In this document: piece by piece, positions 1 through 10,945 of the stretch
Layout: every line of letters begins with the position of its first letter
Numbering within the stretch: the stretch's first letter is position 1
DNA from: Patiria pectinifera
Taxonomy: Eukaryota > Echinodermata > Asteroidea > Valvatida > Asterinidae
DNA: 64,000 bases
Reading direction: 5' to 3'
NCBI GenBank assembly: GCA_029964075.1
Contig: CM057145.1
Coordinates: 124,001 to 188,000 of the forward strand
Made by a program: the position numbers and the translations under genes
Notes under the pieces: model-generated
What the model was told of the DNA's origin: nothing
Database searches by the model: none
Seen by the model: only the letters and a program-made list of their open reading frames with translations

Positions 1-252
1 CATCCGGAGATTGTAAAGACTAAACAGTAATGTCTTGACACAGACTATCCACTTCTGAAGGCTGAATGCATGCTGGATAAAGTTGGTTGACAGCTTAAAG
101 GGAAAATACAACATTTGCAAACATCAAAAAATAAAACTACCAAATTATTTTGAAATACCTTGACTGTTAGTGAATGACAGTGTAAAGCATCCTGTAAAAT
201 CATGGCACCTGGTATACTGTCATTTTCAAGAAAAGTGGTATTTTTGTATAAA

Positions 253-286
253 TTTCCAACGCTGGTCGGCCGACCAGCGTTGGAAA
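253..286. repeat. 34-bp perfect palindrome, no spacer
   Basis: The two 17-nt halves are exact reverse complements, centred between 269 and 270 on CGGCCG. The left half starts TTTCCAACGCTGG. It would form a cruciform or RNA hairpin. No flanking target duplication was recognised. Confidence 0.95.
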
Positions 287-375
287 AAACTGGCTTTTTT
301 TTCAAATACTGGCCCCAATTGACCATCACATTTGTTTGCAATCGATTATACACCTATGAACGGGTACAAGCCAGC

Positions 376-458
376 TAGACTGGTTCCCTGACCTTACAAT
401 TCCCCAATATATGTAAACTGCTCTGTTTCTTCTTAAATGGAGTCAGGGAACCAGACTA
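376..458. repeat. Short inverted repeat, possible tiny MITE
   Basis: Arms at 376-392 and 442-458 (core CTGGTTCCCTGAC) are reverse complements with one mismatch. They enclose about 49 bp, so the unit could be a very small foldback element. No target-site duplication was identified. Confidence 0.5.
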
Positions 459-1658
459 CAGGAAAATGATTGTTTTTCTTGGTTTTTATAGCATTCTCGA
501 ACCCAAAACCTAAAAAAAGTCAGTGTTACTATATTTGCTATATATTACCAACCCCCCAATTCCATCCATTTCTAAAAATTACAGCAAAAGCAAATGATGT
601 ATATTCCCTTTAATTTCAAGATTTAGAGGACAAAACAGTGATTGACAACCTGCTGATCAAAATCCTGTTAGAACCCTCTAAGCTGGTCGACAGACTTCCA
701 TCTCGTGATCAAGACTGAAAGGACTTGTTGCTCAAAGTCATGTTAGAGGCTCTAGGTGTTTCGACAGACTTGCATGCCAAATTCTAATCCAGGGTTGTCA
801 AGATTTAATGATAATATCTCAACTTTAACAATTTTCTTCAGAAAGTCATGTTTGAAAGCTCTTAGTAGCATAGGAGGGACTTCCACCCACATATCCAGTT
901 TTTACTCTTTTGATACCAAAGTGGAGTTTCAGTCTAGAATGTGGTACAATATCAGAGTGAACGTTGTTTGTGTTAGACTCATCAAATTCTTTAGTGGTGC
1001 ATACATTTGTAATTTTATCAATTTGGGGTAATACATTTGTAATTTGCAGAAATCCATTTCTGAACCTATCCTGCCTAAACCATGTATGATTACATGGAAA
1101 CAGTATTGTATTCAACCTGTAAAGTTATTTAACTCTTCACAGATACATTAGAAAAATTTGAAATTCAATTATACATCTGCCAGGCTTCAGTGCTCTTTTT
1201 TTTGTCATGAAGCTCATTTTTACCTGAAATAACTTTTTGAAATGTACTTTTGAAGTGTTGCTTAAAGTTAATACACAACATTTCATACAAGTGGGATACC
1301 GTTTTCACAAGGGGATTGCCACGGTGAAATGGTTGTAATGGCGGGAAAAGGGTAGCCACCCCTAACAAAAACTTTGATACTTCTTTCAGTTCCAAAGATG
1401 AAGATAGATGTACGATGAACATACTGTACTAACATACATATTCATCAATTATTAGCTGTAGATCATCATACAATGTAAATGTAGAACCATTACACATGTA
1501 TAAACCTAGAACCACAATCCAGAAGCAAGTCCTACATGGATAAAATTACCTGTAGATGGGGACTTATGGTTGGGGAAAGGGTGTTCACCTGTAACAAAAA
1601 CTTGGACATTTGTTTCAATGCAAAAGTTGTAGATCAAACAATGAAGGTATCAAAGTGG

Positions 1659-1666
1659 ATCGAAGC
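1659..1666. repeat. 8-bp target-site duplication, left copy
   Basis: ATCGAAGC directly abuts the left terminus of the hAT-type element and is repeated exactly at 2679-2686. Confidence 0.9.
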
Positions 1667-2678
1667 CAGAGTTGTAACGAGTCACTGATTTTTGTGACTC
1701 GAGTCGAGTCGAGTCATTTTAAAGAAGTGACTCGAGTCGAGTCGAGTCATTAGGTCAACAAGGTCGAGTCGAGTCGAGTCGAGTCACAGAGTGTGGTCGA
1801 GTCGAGTCGAGTCGAGTCAAGTATTTAGCTCGAGTCAATTCGAGTCACAAATATTTGAACACTATATAATAAATTACAATAAAAAGCAACAAACACAAGA
1901 GAGAAATACAAGGCACCAGTCTATTACGAAAATCCAAAGACATAAAGTATGCTGTATGCTACCCAACCAACAGTTTCCATTGCTAGCTCACGTCACAGAT
2001 AAGAAGATGTGAAACTTCGGACTTATAACTGGTTTGGCTTCGGGTCTAGATTTTGTTGTTCGCTGATCGCTGACAACGTCAAAACCTAATTGCATTATAC
2101 AAAACTGTTTCTGATTATTTAAAGGTGGGCCCGTCCGTATCCATTTGTTTTGTGAAATCGGGACATAAATTTAGCCAGCGTTCCACCAAGAACTTCAAAA
2201 TCGCCCGAAACCAATGATGAAACCACGGATTGAGAAATGCGTTTTAAGTCTGGTTCCGGGTTTAGCATTACATGCTATAGAACCACAAGGTGGGAGTCCG
2301 CGACACGGTGTATGTTTGTTATATCATTATGGAAGAAGGAAAACAGACGGCCGCTGTATATGAACGTACATTATTCGCGAACATTAACGTGACGTGAACA
2401 AAAACTGGCAACGCGAACGGCGCGGCGTAAGTCATTGCAAATATTTTTCTCAAATAAGTTTTGCTTTTATTTTTTGGGACTCGAGTCTTATTAGCCTTCC
2501 TCGAGTCGAGTCGAGTCATTCTGATGAGGGACTCGAGTCGAGTCGAGTCATTTGCTCGCAGTGACTCGAGTCGAGTCGAGTCATTTACCCGTCGGGACTC
2601 GAGTCGAGTCGAGTCGCCAAAAAAAGTGACTCGAGTCGGACTCGAGTCGAGTCATTGACTCGAGTCATTACAACTCTG
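1667..2678. mobile_element. Non-autonomous hAT-type element with GAGTC arrays
   Basis: The element begins CAGAGTTGTAAC and ends with the near-perfect inverse (ATTACAACTCTG). It is flanked by an exact 8-bp duplication ATCGAAGC at 1659-1666 and 2679-2686. An 8-bp duplication with a CAGAG-type terminus is characteristic of the hAT superfamily. The 1,012-bp body has no transposase ORF. Both subterminal regions (about 1698-1850 and 2479-2667) are arrays of GAGTC pentamers grouped in blocks such as TGACTCGAGTCGAGTCGAG. The blocks run in the same orientation at both ends although the termini are inverted. The middle is unique AT-richer sequence. Confidence 0.9.
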
Positions 2679-3104
2679 ATCGAAGCATACTCTAATTTCT
2701 TTGGCGAGAATATTTCATCAAGTTTCACATGGTTCAGATTCTTTGAACAATACTACAGATTTGTCACTAATTTTCATCCCATCACAACAATGCACACCTT
2801 GGATGGCCAAACTATGAATGTTCCTTGGTTGCAGGAACGATTCCTCCATGCCTTGCACTGTTAGGGCGGCTCCGGGCAAAGAAGCTGAGTATGAGAGTTT
2901 GTGAAAGACCTGCAGTTTCCCTGCTCAGTCTCATGTATTCCTCCTCTAATTTCTGGTTCAGTAGAACTGTTGACAACTGGTAGCAGCATGGCTAGCTCAC
3001 CGTGCCCTGCTAGACCCTGGCTCGCTTTCAGCCGGCTATGGCTATATACTTACATGTAAGCCACTTCAATGCGTCTTCGCAAGGGTTGACCTGAGGACGA
3101 CCTT

Positions 3105-3698
3105 CAGTGTTGTAGTCGAGTACTTTTTTCCGAGTACATGTACCGAGTACTGTCCAGTACTTAGGATACTGAGTACGAGTGTGAGTATACTTGTACTTCC
3201 AAGTACAAGTACAGGTCTCCGAGTACAAGTACTTGTACTTCCATTAGTATGAGTACGTGTACTTGAATTCCAAGTACGAGTACTTCTCTTTCCGAATACG
3301 GCCATGCGGCAAATGGTTCAGTGTGTGTAATTGGCCAAGGCCCAGTCAGACCGATATACAGACCCTCTCGTGGCTAGTGTTTGTCTGGACTTCCACATAG
3401 GACATTTTTGGAAACTTTGATTTCTCTGTAAGCCAATCCACCATTTCAAACTGAAAGTGTCAATAAACTAAGGCCGTGGTAATTAAGTCAAGCTATACCA
3501 TATTTATTTCAAGCACTGCTATTCAAGTACGAGTACTTTGATGACCGTAAACAAATTTCGACATGTCGAGTACGAGTACTTTGCTGCCCGAGTATGAGTA
3601 CCGTCATGTCAAGTACGAGTACTTTGACATTCGACAACAGATACTCTAAAATTAGAGTACTTTTTTTGCTAGTACTGAGTACGAGTACTACACCACTG
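3105..3698. mobile_element. Non-autonomous hAT-like element with GAGTAC arrays
   Basis: The termini are CAGTGTTGTAGT (3105) and ACTACACCACTG (ending 3698), inverted with one mismatch. Flanking octamers ACGACCTT (3097-3104) and ATGGCCTT (3699-3706) agree at six of eight positions and fit a diverged 8-bp target duplication. Both ends are filled with GTACTCG/CGAGTAC-type motifs (about 3114-3300 and 3525-3690), while the middle is unique. It is organised like the GAGTC element at 1667 but with a different motif. There is no transposase ORF. Confidence 0.75.
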
Positions 3699-3706
3699 AT
3701 GGCCTT

Positions 3707-6700
3707 ACATGTACATGTAATAGGTGCCGTCAGCCCTCTGTTCGAATGTCCCTCCAAGTGGTCTTCTACAACTCTGCCCTTAAACCGCTGAGCAGGTTCT
3801 TAAGCACGCTTCTCCATATTGGAACAAGCTCAATCGGAAGTATCTCTGAAGCTGCGGGCCAACGAATTTGTGTTCAAGCACGAGTCACGTGATTCTGCCA
3901 TTTAATTTCTGGAAGGAGAAGTGTTTTGAGTAGGAAAATCACATTTTTTTACCCCAGTGACCCCATGATGACCTTTGACCGCAGTTTGGTCATGTGACAT
4001 GTTGGGACTGGGCTACTGATACTCTTGGCAAAGTTAGGTTGAAATTGGTCAGAATATGTAGGAGCAATAGACAATGTCAACGTTTGTTACCAACTCACTA
4101 ACTAACGGAGGGGCAAGACGATTTGTTGAGCTGCTATCCCGAGCTAAAAAAAATGGGGTTGGATTAAAAAAAATAAAAATAAAATAAACCCAGCTCTTGT
4201 CTGAGCATTTGTGTAAATTTTACATGCATGCGATGTATGCATGCATGCCTTTGTACTTAGACGGGGTATTATATTATACATCGGTGTTATGTGTTCAATT
4301 TCTGTCAGCATTATTTATTCAAATGTATTCATATATTACTATATACTCATTTACATGAATATATGTATGTCTATATTTTATTCAGATATTGTGTTATTTG
4401 TGTAATGGTACAATGTACATCTGTATATTTGATGTACAAGCTTAATAACAATATTGAAATCTGCCGCTGCATTTATCAGCCATGTGGTTGCGAAGGCCTA
4501 AGCGTCGCCGTTGTTCAACAAAGTTAATCTGATTACGTACTTCGACGCTATAACAGAAAAGTGAAATTCATGCGCCCCCCCAAAAAAATTGCCTTTTGAA
4601 CGTTGTGTTTCTCAGAAAGTATGCTCAATATGATTGAAATGTTAAATTATAACAGAAGAAGACATTCTATACTTCATGACAGTAAAAGAATCGCCGTCAT
4701 CGGTGCCGAAATGTCAATTGTGGTTACTGGTTAAGCTGACCTCTATAGTCGGGAAGAAATCGTTCGAAAATGTCCCCAAATCTATTTCTAGGAATCCACT
4801 GAAGTTGTTATTTCACGAGTTGAACACTCACATGTATATCATCTAAGGATATTCCGAATTTCAGCTTAATCTGTTGTTGCGAACGCTTGTGTTACACCTT
4901 GAACTATTTCCCATGTAAATTTCGACGAGGATTTTTTTTGCTGACCAACTCACGTGCATGGTTTTCCGGTTGGCTGATTTTGGGGCAACAATAACGAAGC
5001 GCATATATTAGCATATTAATTAGCGTCACTCGATCGGCGTGACTTCGCGTGGGTCTCGGTATCGACCAATGGAAGCCGGCAAAATGGGTGATATTTATTT
5101 ATTAATAACTCGTGACGGAGGCTATTCTGAATTTTTTTTTACTGGACACCATAATCGATATGAACCTTATTAATGTTCGTGATGCTCGAAAAGATTGACA
5201 TATATTGCAAACATCAGTGTTACTACTATTAAAAATGCACGTAGCCAGGCCTATTTTACCAATTTCAACGAAAGGTACTGAACATAATCAAAACGATTTT
5301 TAGCACATAGTTGGATAATTATAAGGGAAGGAATTCCTGGAAGTTGTTTGACGATACGGTCTTCCAAACGGGAGCAATTAAGTTTCAAAGATTTCGCCCA
5401 CCAACGTGAACATGTCTGTGTGCATGCTGTTTCATTCAGAATAAAGTATTGCGTAACCATTAGAAATCGGCCTCCGCAACCACGCGGCTGTTATTGTGTG
5501 TTCTAATCCAGAGATACTGGATAAGTTAAACAATAATATTAAAGGTTTTCATTGTTTGTTCACTCTCATTGTTGTGATTGTGGAGATATCAGTTTCCTTC
5601 CGCCAAATGATGACCGACAGTGTTTAGGTATTCTCATTGTTAACCAAGTTTACTTTTGCGCATATGTATTTGTGTAGTCATTACACACATATATTTTCCA
5701 GTTTTATTAAGTACACAATTGTATTTGAACATTTTTTTAAATTTTGAAATACGTATTGTCGTATATGTTGCAATTTGCGACCGTTGTGTGGGTTTGTTTA
5801 CGTTCCAATGCCACGTTTCAATTTTCAACATGGTTTCTTGCCTCGTAATACATAAGCTCAATTCGTCGGCAGGAATTTACAATAATTTATCTGCTTGTGC
5901 GTCTTCCCGACAACTTTTTTATGTTGCGTTTATTTTCTACTGCATTTTTATATAACAATTTAATTACCATGAGCATATTTTGTGTTTATTTTTTTTTTTA
6001 CATGAGTTGCTTATGTTACACATATACCTTGTAACATTTCAGGGTATGTATGAGCATATTTTGTGTTTAATTCCTTTTCTTTTTTTTTACCTGAATTGCT
6101 TATGTTACACATATATCTTGTAAAATTTCAGAGTATGTATAATTTCCAGTTGTTCCTTTTTTTTGTTTTTTTTTTCAAATAAGGTCTTTTTTTCTCAGAA
6201 AATAAAACTTGTTAAAAGTGCAAACGGTTTTTATTAAAATACAGTTCTCTTTTTGAAATCAACTTGTATTGTCCTACGGAAGTTGAAAAAGTGCAATAAA
6301 TTCAGCATCAACTGAACAGTTCTGATTTGTTGAGTGATGCATATTTCATTTGTTGTCAGGAATTAAAGTGTGAAATACTTTTCAAACATAAATGTATGTT
6401 TGCCCCTTAGCCATGTTAGCCCAATGATCATGTGGCCTGAGACTGAAACAAGACTTCCTACAGGCTACAATAATACGTTCTAGTCTACACCAGCAATGGT
6501 CTATGATATGCGAGCGGATTCGGCGATTAATTATAAAACAAAAACAAACTGACCTTGAGATTCTGACCATTCAGCGCCTTTTTTTATCGGGTCTTCGGTA
6601 AGCCGTTGTTCTACATGTTTTTTGTGTTTAGTAGGAAGGGGCGTAATCATACATGTCGCCACTACATTTTAAGTTAAATGGAATGGAGTTTGGCCGCCAC

Positions 6701-8317
6701 CATGCATTAAGTTTTTATCAGACTTGTGTTTTCTTAAAAAGAAGTGGTTTTCTGGCTAGGAAGATAGCAAGGAAGAACCGGTTTTGTGCAAGCAAAATTC
6801 AGGGAATAATCTGTTGATATTAAAAACTTGTTGGAAAGTTCCAAGGTCATTCCAAGAAAGTTGCTGCCGTGAATTAGGGTTCAAAACATGGGAGGGGGAT
6901 GGGATTTGCTATCAGCATCAGCAGGGCCGCTCCTCATTCTTTTCTTTTTATGGGATGTAGAACATTGGAGTAAGAGGGGCTCTGTGAGCTGATGAATCTT
7001 TTTTTGAAAACATTGTGTTTGCAACCAGCTAGGGAAGATTTTCGTTTATTTAAGACTTACAATCACTGGTATGGATACCTGTGTAGTTATACGACTAAAC
7101 TGCCTAGAGCGTATTTGTTAAGGTTTTTTTTCTTTTTTGGAAATTCAATACGCATATAGGGAGTAAAATCAGTTCCACTGCCGGGTTGCGGTGATGGGTG
7201 GGTTATAACTTGTCAACACATACCTCGCCAGCGGGCCCATTAGATTGGTGATAACCGGAGAGCGGGAGTTTCAAAAAAACTCATTCGGTGTTTAGGCGAC
7301 GCAGGGACTGGTTTGTGTACATGTTGTTTTTGTTTCTAGTTCACTTAATGTTTTGATTTATACCGGTGATAATATGCCGTCCCACCTGTTTTTCTTTTTT
7401 GTGTGTCGGGGGAAACAGTGCATATTTTCTGTGCCCTTTTTACGCACTTCATCAGTCACCCTATGTTTAATTCTTTTGTATGTGTTTACTTTATTGCTAA
7501 TGATGGTAAAGAATATTTTACGCGTTAGCTTTTCTTGTAATGATCAGACTAAGTGGATTCCTTATTTTTTATTTTTATTTTGAAATCCATGCCTAAATGA
7601 CCATTATGTTAGTTCTGTTCTTCAAGAAGTTCCAAAAGGATTTGAAAGTTCTCCTCATCCAAGTTTTTTTCTTGGTTGGATGGTGGAGATGGGTTAATCC
7701 TTGATCGGACCAGGCCATCTTTTATGTTTTTTTGGCGTTTGTATGCCAGGATGGGTTGGGTCGCAAAGAGTGCACTGAGAAAATCCCGTTGTATTACAAA
7801 AACATGGCATCCAAAGTGACCAATCAATAACTTAGTCCACATTGCTAATCGAAATGACGTCACAGTATTTCGCTGACGCGCGGGGTCGCAAACATTTCTA
7901 TGTTGGGATATATCAGACGTTCAGGTTCGACACTGGCTCTGCGTTTGTGTCGAGGACACACACGTGCAACATCATCGGTAGCCTTGACCAAGGTGTTGGA
8001 CTTATCGATTCGCCGATAAAAATCCCTAATCAACTTGGCAAGGCATAATTGCGTGCACATATCGATGCCCGTACGCTGCTAGTGAGAAAGTAACTTGTAC
8101 CATACAGCAAGGCTATGCTTGTACGTACGCACGTACACACACGTACTCGTACAACAGCCATGCACACACAGTACATGCGTGAGCTAGTCCGCGTAACCCA
8201 ACGCCTTGATGGTTTTGAGTTGACCCAGCAAAACCTATTACGGTAATGAGGTACCACCCCCGCGCGCGTATACTGAATTCTCATTGGTCAGCCCGCGATA
8301 GGCTAACAAACGGGTCG
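3707..8317. other. Non-coding stretch, no gene seen
   Basis: AT-rich sequence with many T-tracts. Every open frame is short and has no recognisable domain. It contains a tandem duplication (5970-6139) and a simple CGTAC/CACGTAC-rich patch (about 8111-8155). I see no convincing exon, tRNA or transposon terminus. Confidence 0.55.
5970..6139 (+). repeat. Tandem duplication of an 81-89 bp unit
   Basis: Two adjacent copies (5970-6050 and 6051-6139) both start TGAGCATATTTTGTGTTTA and continue through a T-tract, GCTTATGTTACACATATA and ATTTCAG.GTATGTA. They differ in T-tract length and a few substitutions. Confidence 0.85.
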
Positions 8318-8345
8318 CATCCTTACGAAAGCCCTGTAGTGCCAT

Positions 8346-8774
8346 AGAGATTTTTTTTCTCGAAGTTCGTTTTTAGGAGATTTTTTTTCTCGAAGTTCGT
8401 TTTTAGGAGATTTTTTTTCTCGAAGCTCGTTTTTAGGAGATTTTTTTTCTCGAAGTTCGTTTTTAGGAGATTTTTTTCTCGAAGTTCGTTTTTAGGAGAT
8501 TTTTTTTCTCGAAGTTCGTTTTTAGGAGATTTTTTTTCTCCAAGTTCGTTTTTAGGAGATTTTTTTTCTCGAAGTTCGTTTTTAGGAGATTTTTTTTCTC
8601 CAAGTTCGTTTTTAGGAGATTTTTTTTCTCGAAGTTCGTTTTTACGAGATTTTTTTTTCTCGAAGTTCGTTTTTATGAGATACATTTTCTTGAAGTTCGT
8701 TTTTATGAGATACATTTTCTCGAAGTTCGTTTTTATGAGATACATTTTCTCGAAGTTCGTTTTTATGAGATATA
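8346..8774. repeat. Left outer tandem array, ~31-bp unit
   Basis: About fourteen head-to-tail copies of a unit containing CTCGAAGTTCGTTTTTAGGA followed by a T-tract. The last units change to a variant with ATACATTTTCT. The inverted counterpart lies at 9655-10097. Confidence 0.9.
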
Positions 8775-8919
8775 TTTTACGGAGTTAAAGTTACGGAGCC
8801 CCTAAAAGGACATCCAAAATTATTTTCTTATCTCGTGCGCACGACATAATATCTCGTGCGCACGACATAATATCTCGTGCGCACGACATATATCTCGTGC
8901 GCATGAGATGGGTGTCGGA

Positions 8920-9090
8920 CGCTTCGCCCCATTTCCACGTCGCCCCATGTCACTTCGCCCCTAACCACTTCGCCCCATCCCCACTTCGCCCCAATTCCAC
9001 TTCGCCCCATCCCCGCTTCGCCCATCCCCACTTCGCCCCATCCCCGCTTCGCCCCATCCCCACTTAGCCCCATCCCCACTTCGCCCCATG
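8920..9090. repeat. Left inner array, CTTCGCCCCATCCC satellite
   Basis: Tandem 13-16 bp units, CTTCGCCCCATCCCCA and close variants. The reverse-complement array occupies about 9346-9482. Between this and the outer array, 8828-8908 repeats TCTCGTGCGCACGACATA, mirrored at 9497-9602. Confidence 0.9.
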
Positions 9091-9654
9091 TAGATTGGTA
9101 TTGTCGTTCTCAGATAAGTGGGAGACGGGTTGGTATAGCCGGGTTGGGAACAAAGTTGGATCTTTTACTTCAAGCTTTTTTTCTCGGTAGCGGAGAGTGA
9201 TAGCTTGAGAGGTTTGTTATGAATTGTTCATTTGGTCAATATTGGTGGGCTAATTCTTTCCGTTGGTTAGCAATTAGTGAATCTGTTGGAATTGTTTTTA
9301 AGCCAATAAAATAGATGAGATTTTTTTTTACATGTAAAAGCTGGGGCGAAGTGGGGATGGGGCGAATTGGGGATGTGGCGAAGTGAGAATGGGGCGAAGT
9401 GAGAATGGGGCGAAGTGGGGATGGGGCGATGTGGTTAGGGGCGAAGTGACATGGGGCGACGTGGAAATGGGGCGAAGCGTCCGACATTCCATGAGATGTA
9501 TGTCGTGCGCACGAGATATTATGTCGTGCGCACGAGATATATGTCGTGCGCACGTGATAATTATCTCGTGCGCACGAGATATTATGTCGTGCGCACGAGA
9601 TAAAAAAATAATTTTGAATGTCCCTTTAGGGGCTCCGTAACTTCATAAAACTCC

Positions 9655-10097
9655 GTAACTTCGAGAAAAAAAATCTCCTAAAAACGAACTTGGAGAAAAA
9701 AAATCTCCTAAAAACGAACTTCGAGAAAAAAAATCTCCTAAAAACGAACTTGGAGAAAAAAAATCTCCTAAAAACGAACTTCGAGAAAAAAAATCTCCTA
9801 AAAACGAACTTCGAGAAAAAAAATCTCCTAAAAACGAACTTCGAGAAAAAAAATCTCCTAAAAACGAACTTCGAGAAAAAATCTCTAAAACGAACTTCGA
9901 GAAAAAAATCTCCTAAAAACGAACTTCGAGAGAAAAAATTTCTCCTAACACCGAACTTCGAGAAAAAAAATCTCCTAAAAACGAACTTGGAGAAAAAAAA
10001 TCTCCTAAAAACGAACTTCGAGAAAAAAAATCTCCTAAAAACGAACTTCGAGAAAAAAAATCTCCTAAAAACGAACTTCGAGAAAAAAAATCTCTAT
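9655..10097. repeat. Right outer tandem array, inverted copy
   Basis: Reverse complement of the 8346-8774 array (unit AAAAACGAACTTCGAG plus an A8 tract). It contains one run of shorter or mutated units near 9885-9950. Confidence 0.9.
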
Positions 10098-10117
10098 GGC
10101 ACTACAGGGCTTTCGTA

Positions 10118-10945
10118 CATCCTCGAAGAAACGCTGCAGTGACGGCCCGTTGCTGTGGGTGAAAGTCGTTCAGTCCCAGTCTGTCCGAAGCAGTATTGAA
10201 GGCTCCAACGAATTCTGCAGGTAATGCTGTCATTAGACGATCGTTGCCCACTCAAATGGATTCATTACACGAGCCGAAAAACTCGAATCAATGTCAAATT
10301 GTTGAAAAAGTGACGAACATTTCGCTCTCGCTAAAAAGACATGGAAGACGCCATGATGACTAATGCATTATGCATGCCGTGCGACGTCACATGATTCTTG
10401 TGAAGCTTACGATTGGTCAGCTTAAAAATTAATTAATTATACTATTGGGAAGGTTGTTTCATGTGATTGGTCCAAGAAATTTGGCCTGAAATGACATCAC
10501 ACATTAATTTGTTCATGATTATGGAAAGTAGCATTACCATAAAAAGGACCAAAATACCCTTGAAAAAGGCAAAACGAAATTTGAAAAAAAACATCAAAGA
10601 AAATAACATTGCATGGCCTTTTAAAATATAACACCATAATTTTTAATATAAAGCAGACCCAAATATTTAACTAACTAGTACCCTTGACCTGACTGTTACT
10701 TCCATTTTTGGTAAGATAATTATTTGTTAATAAAGTCACATGACAGGAAAATTCAAGAATTTTTTTTAAGCGTACATTCACATTGTTCAACGATGTCCTG
10801 ACGCACTGAAAAATGCCGCATTTTTAACTACTGCTCAATTATAAAAAATGCACGTGTACAATACAAAATTACTTATATGGTAATAACAATGGGAAAAGGG
10901 TTTTACTTCGATTACAATTATCAAAATTAACGCAGTACACATTTT
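10118..10945. other. Non-coding stretch, no gene seen
   Basis: AT-rich sequence between the foldback element and the 235-bp tandem repeats. Nothing recognisable beyond the CATCCT duplication at its left edge. Confidence 0.5.

Larger units (their letters stand above)
1..1658. other. Non-coding stretch, no gene seen
   Basis: No open frame here is long enough or has recognisable protein similarity. The stretch contains a perfect palindrome (253-286), a short hairpin (376-458), and degenerate repeats. Phrases resembling GTTAGA..CTCTA..GACAGACTT recur near 667, 743 and 848, and a phrase like AACAAAAACTTKGAYA occurs near 1364 and 1597. I see no promoter or RNA gene. Confidence 0.6.
8324..10117. 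mobile_element. Large foldback element of three nested satellite arrays
   Basis: A giant inverted repeat. Both ends read TACGAAAGCCCTGTAGTGCC inward and are flanked by an exact 6-bp duplication CATCCT (8318-8323 and 10118-10123). Each arm holds the same arrays in mirrored order. Outermost is a ~31-bp unit with core CTCGAAGTTCG and a T8/A8 tract, next a unit built on the palindrome TCGTGCGCACGA, then a GC-rich CTTCGCCCCATCCC satellite. A unique spacer of about 250 bp (9090-9345) separates the arms. Long open frames inside the arrays (KNELREKK-like or NLLKTNFEKK-like repeats) are products of the repeats, not genes. The 6-bp duplication and TA..TA ends might fit the IS3EU superfamily, but that assignment is from memory and tentative. 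Confidence 0.85.

Noticed and set aside
8323-8745. Minus-strand open frame of 140 codons rich in KNELREKK and KTNFEKK repeats
   Set aside because: It is the translation of the 31-bp tandem array of the foldback element. Unit length, not selection, keeps it open, and the mirrored array at 9690-10142 gives a similar frame.
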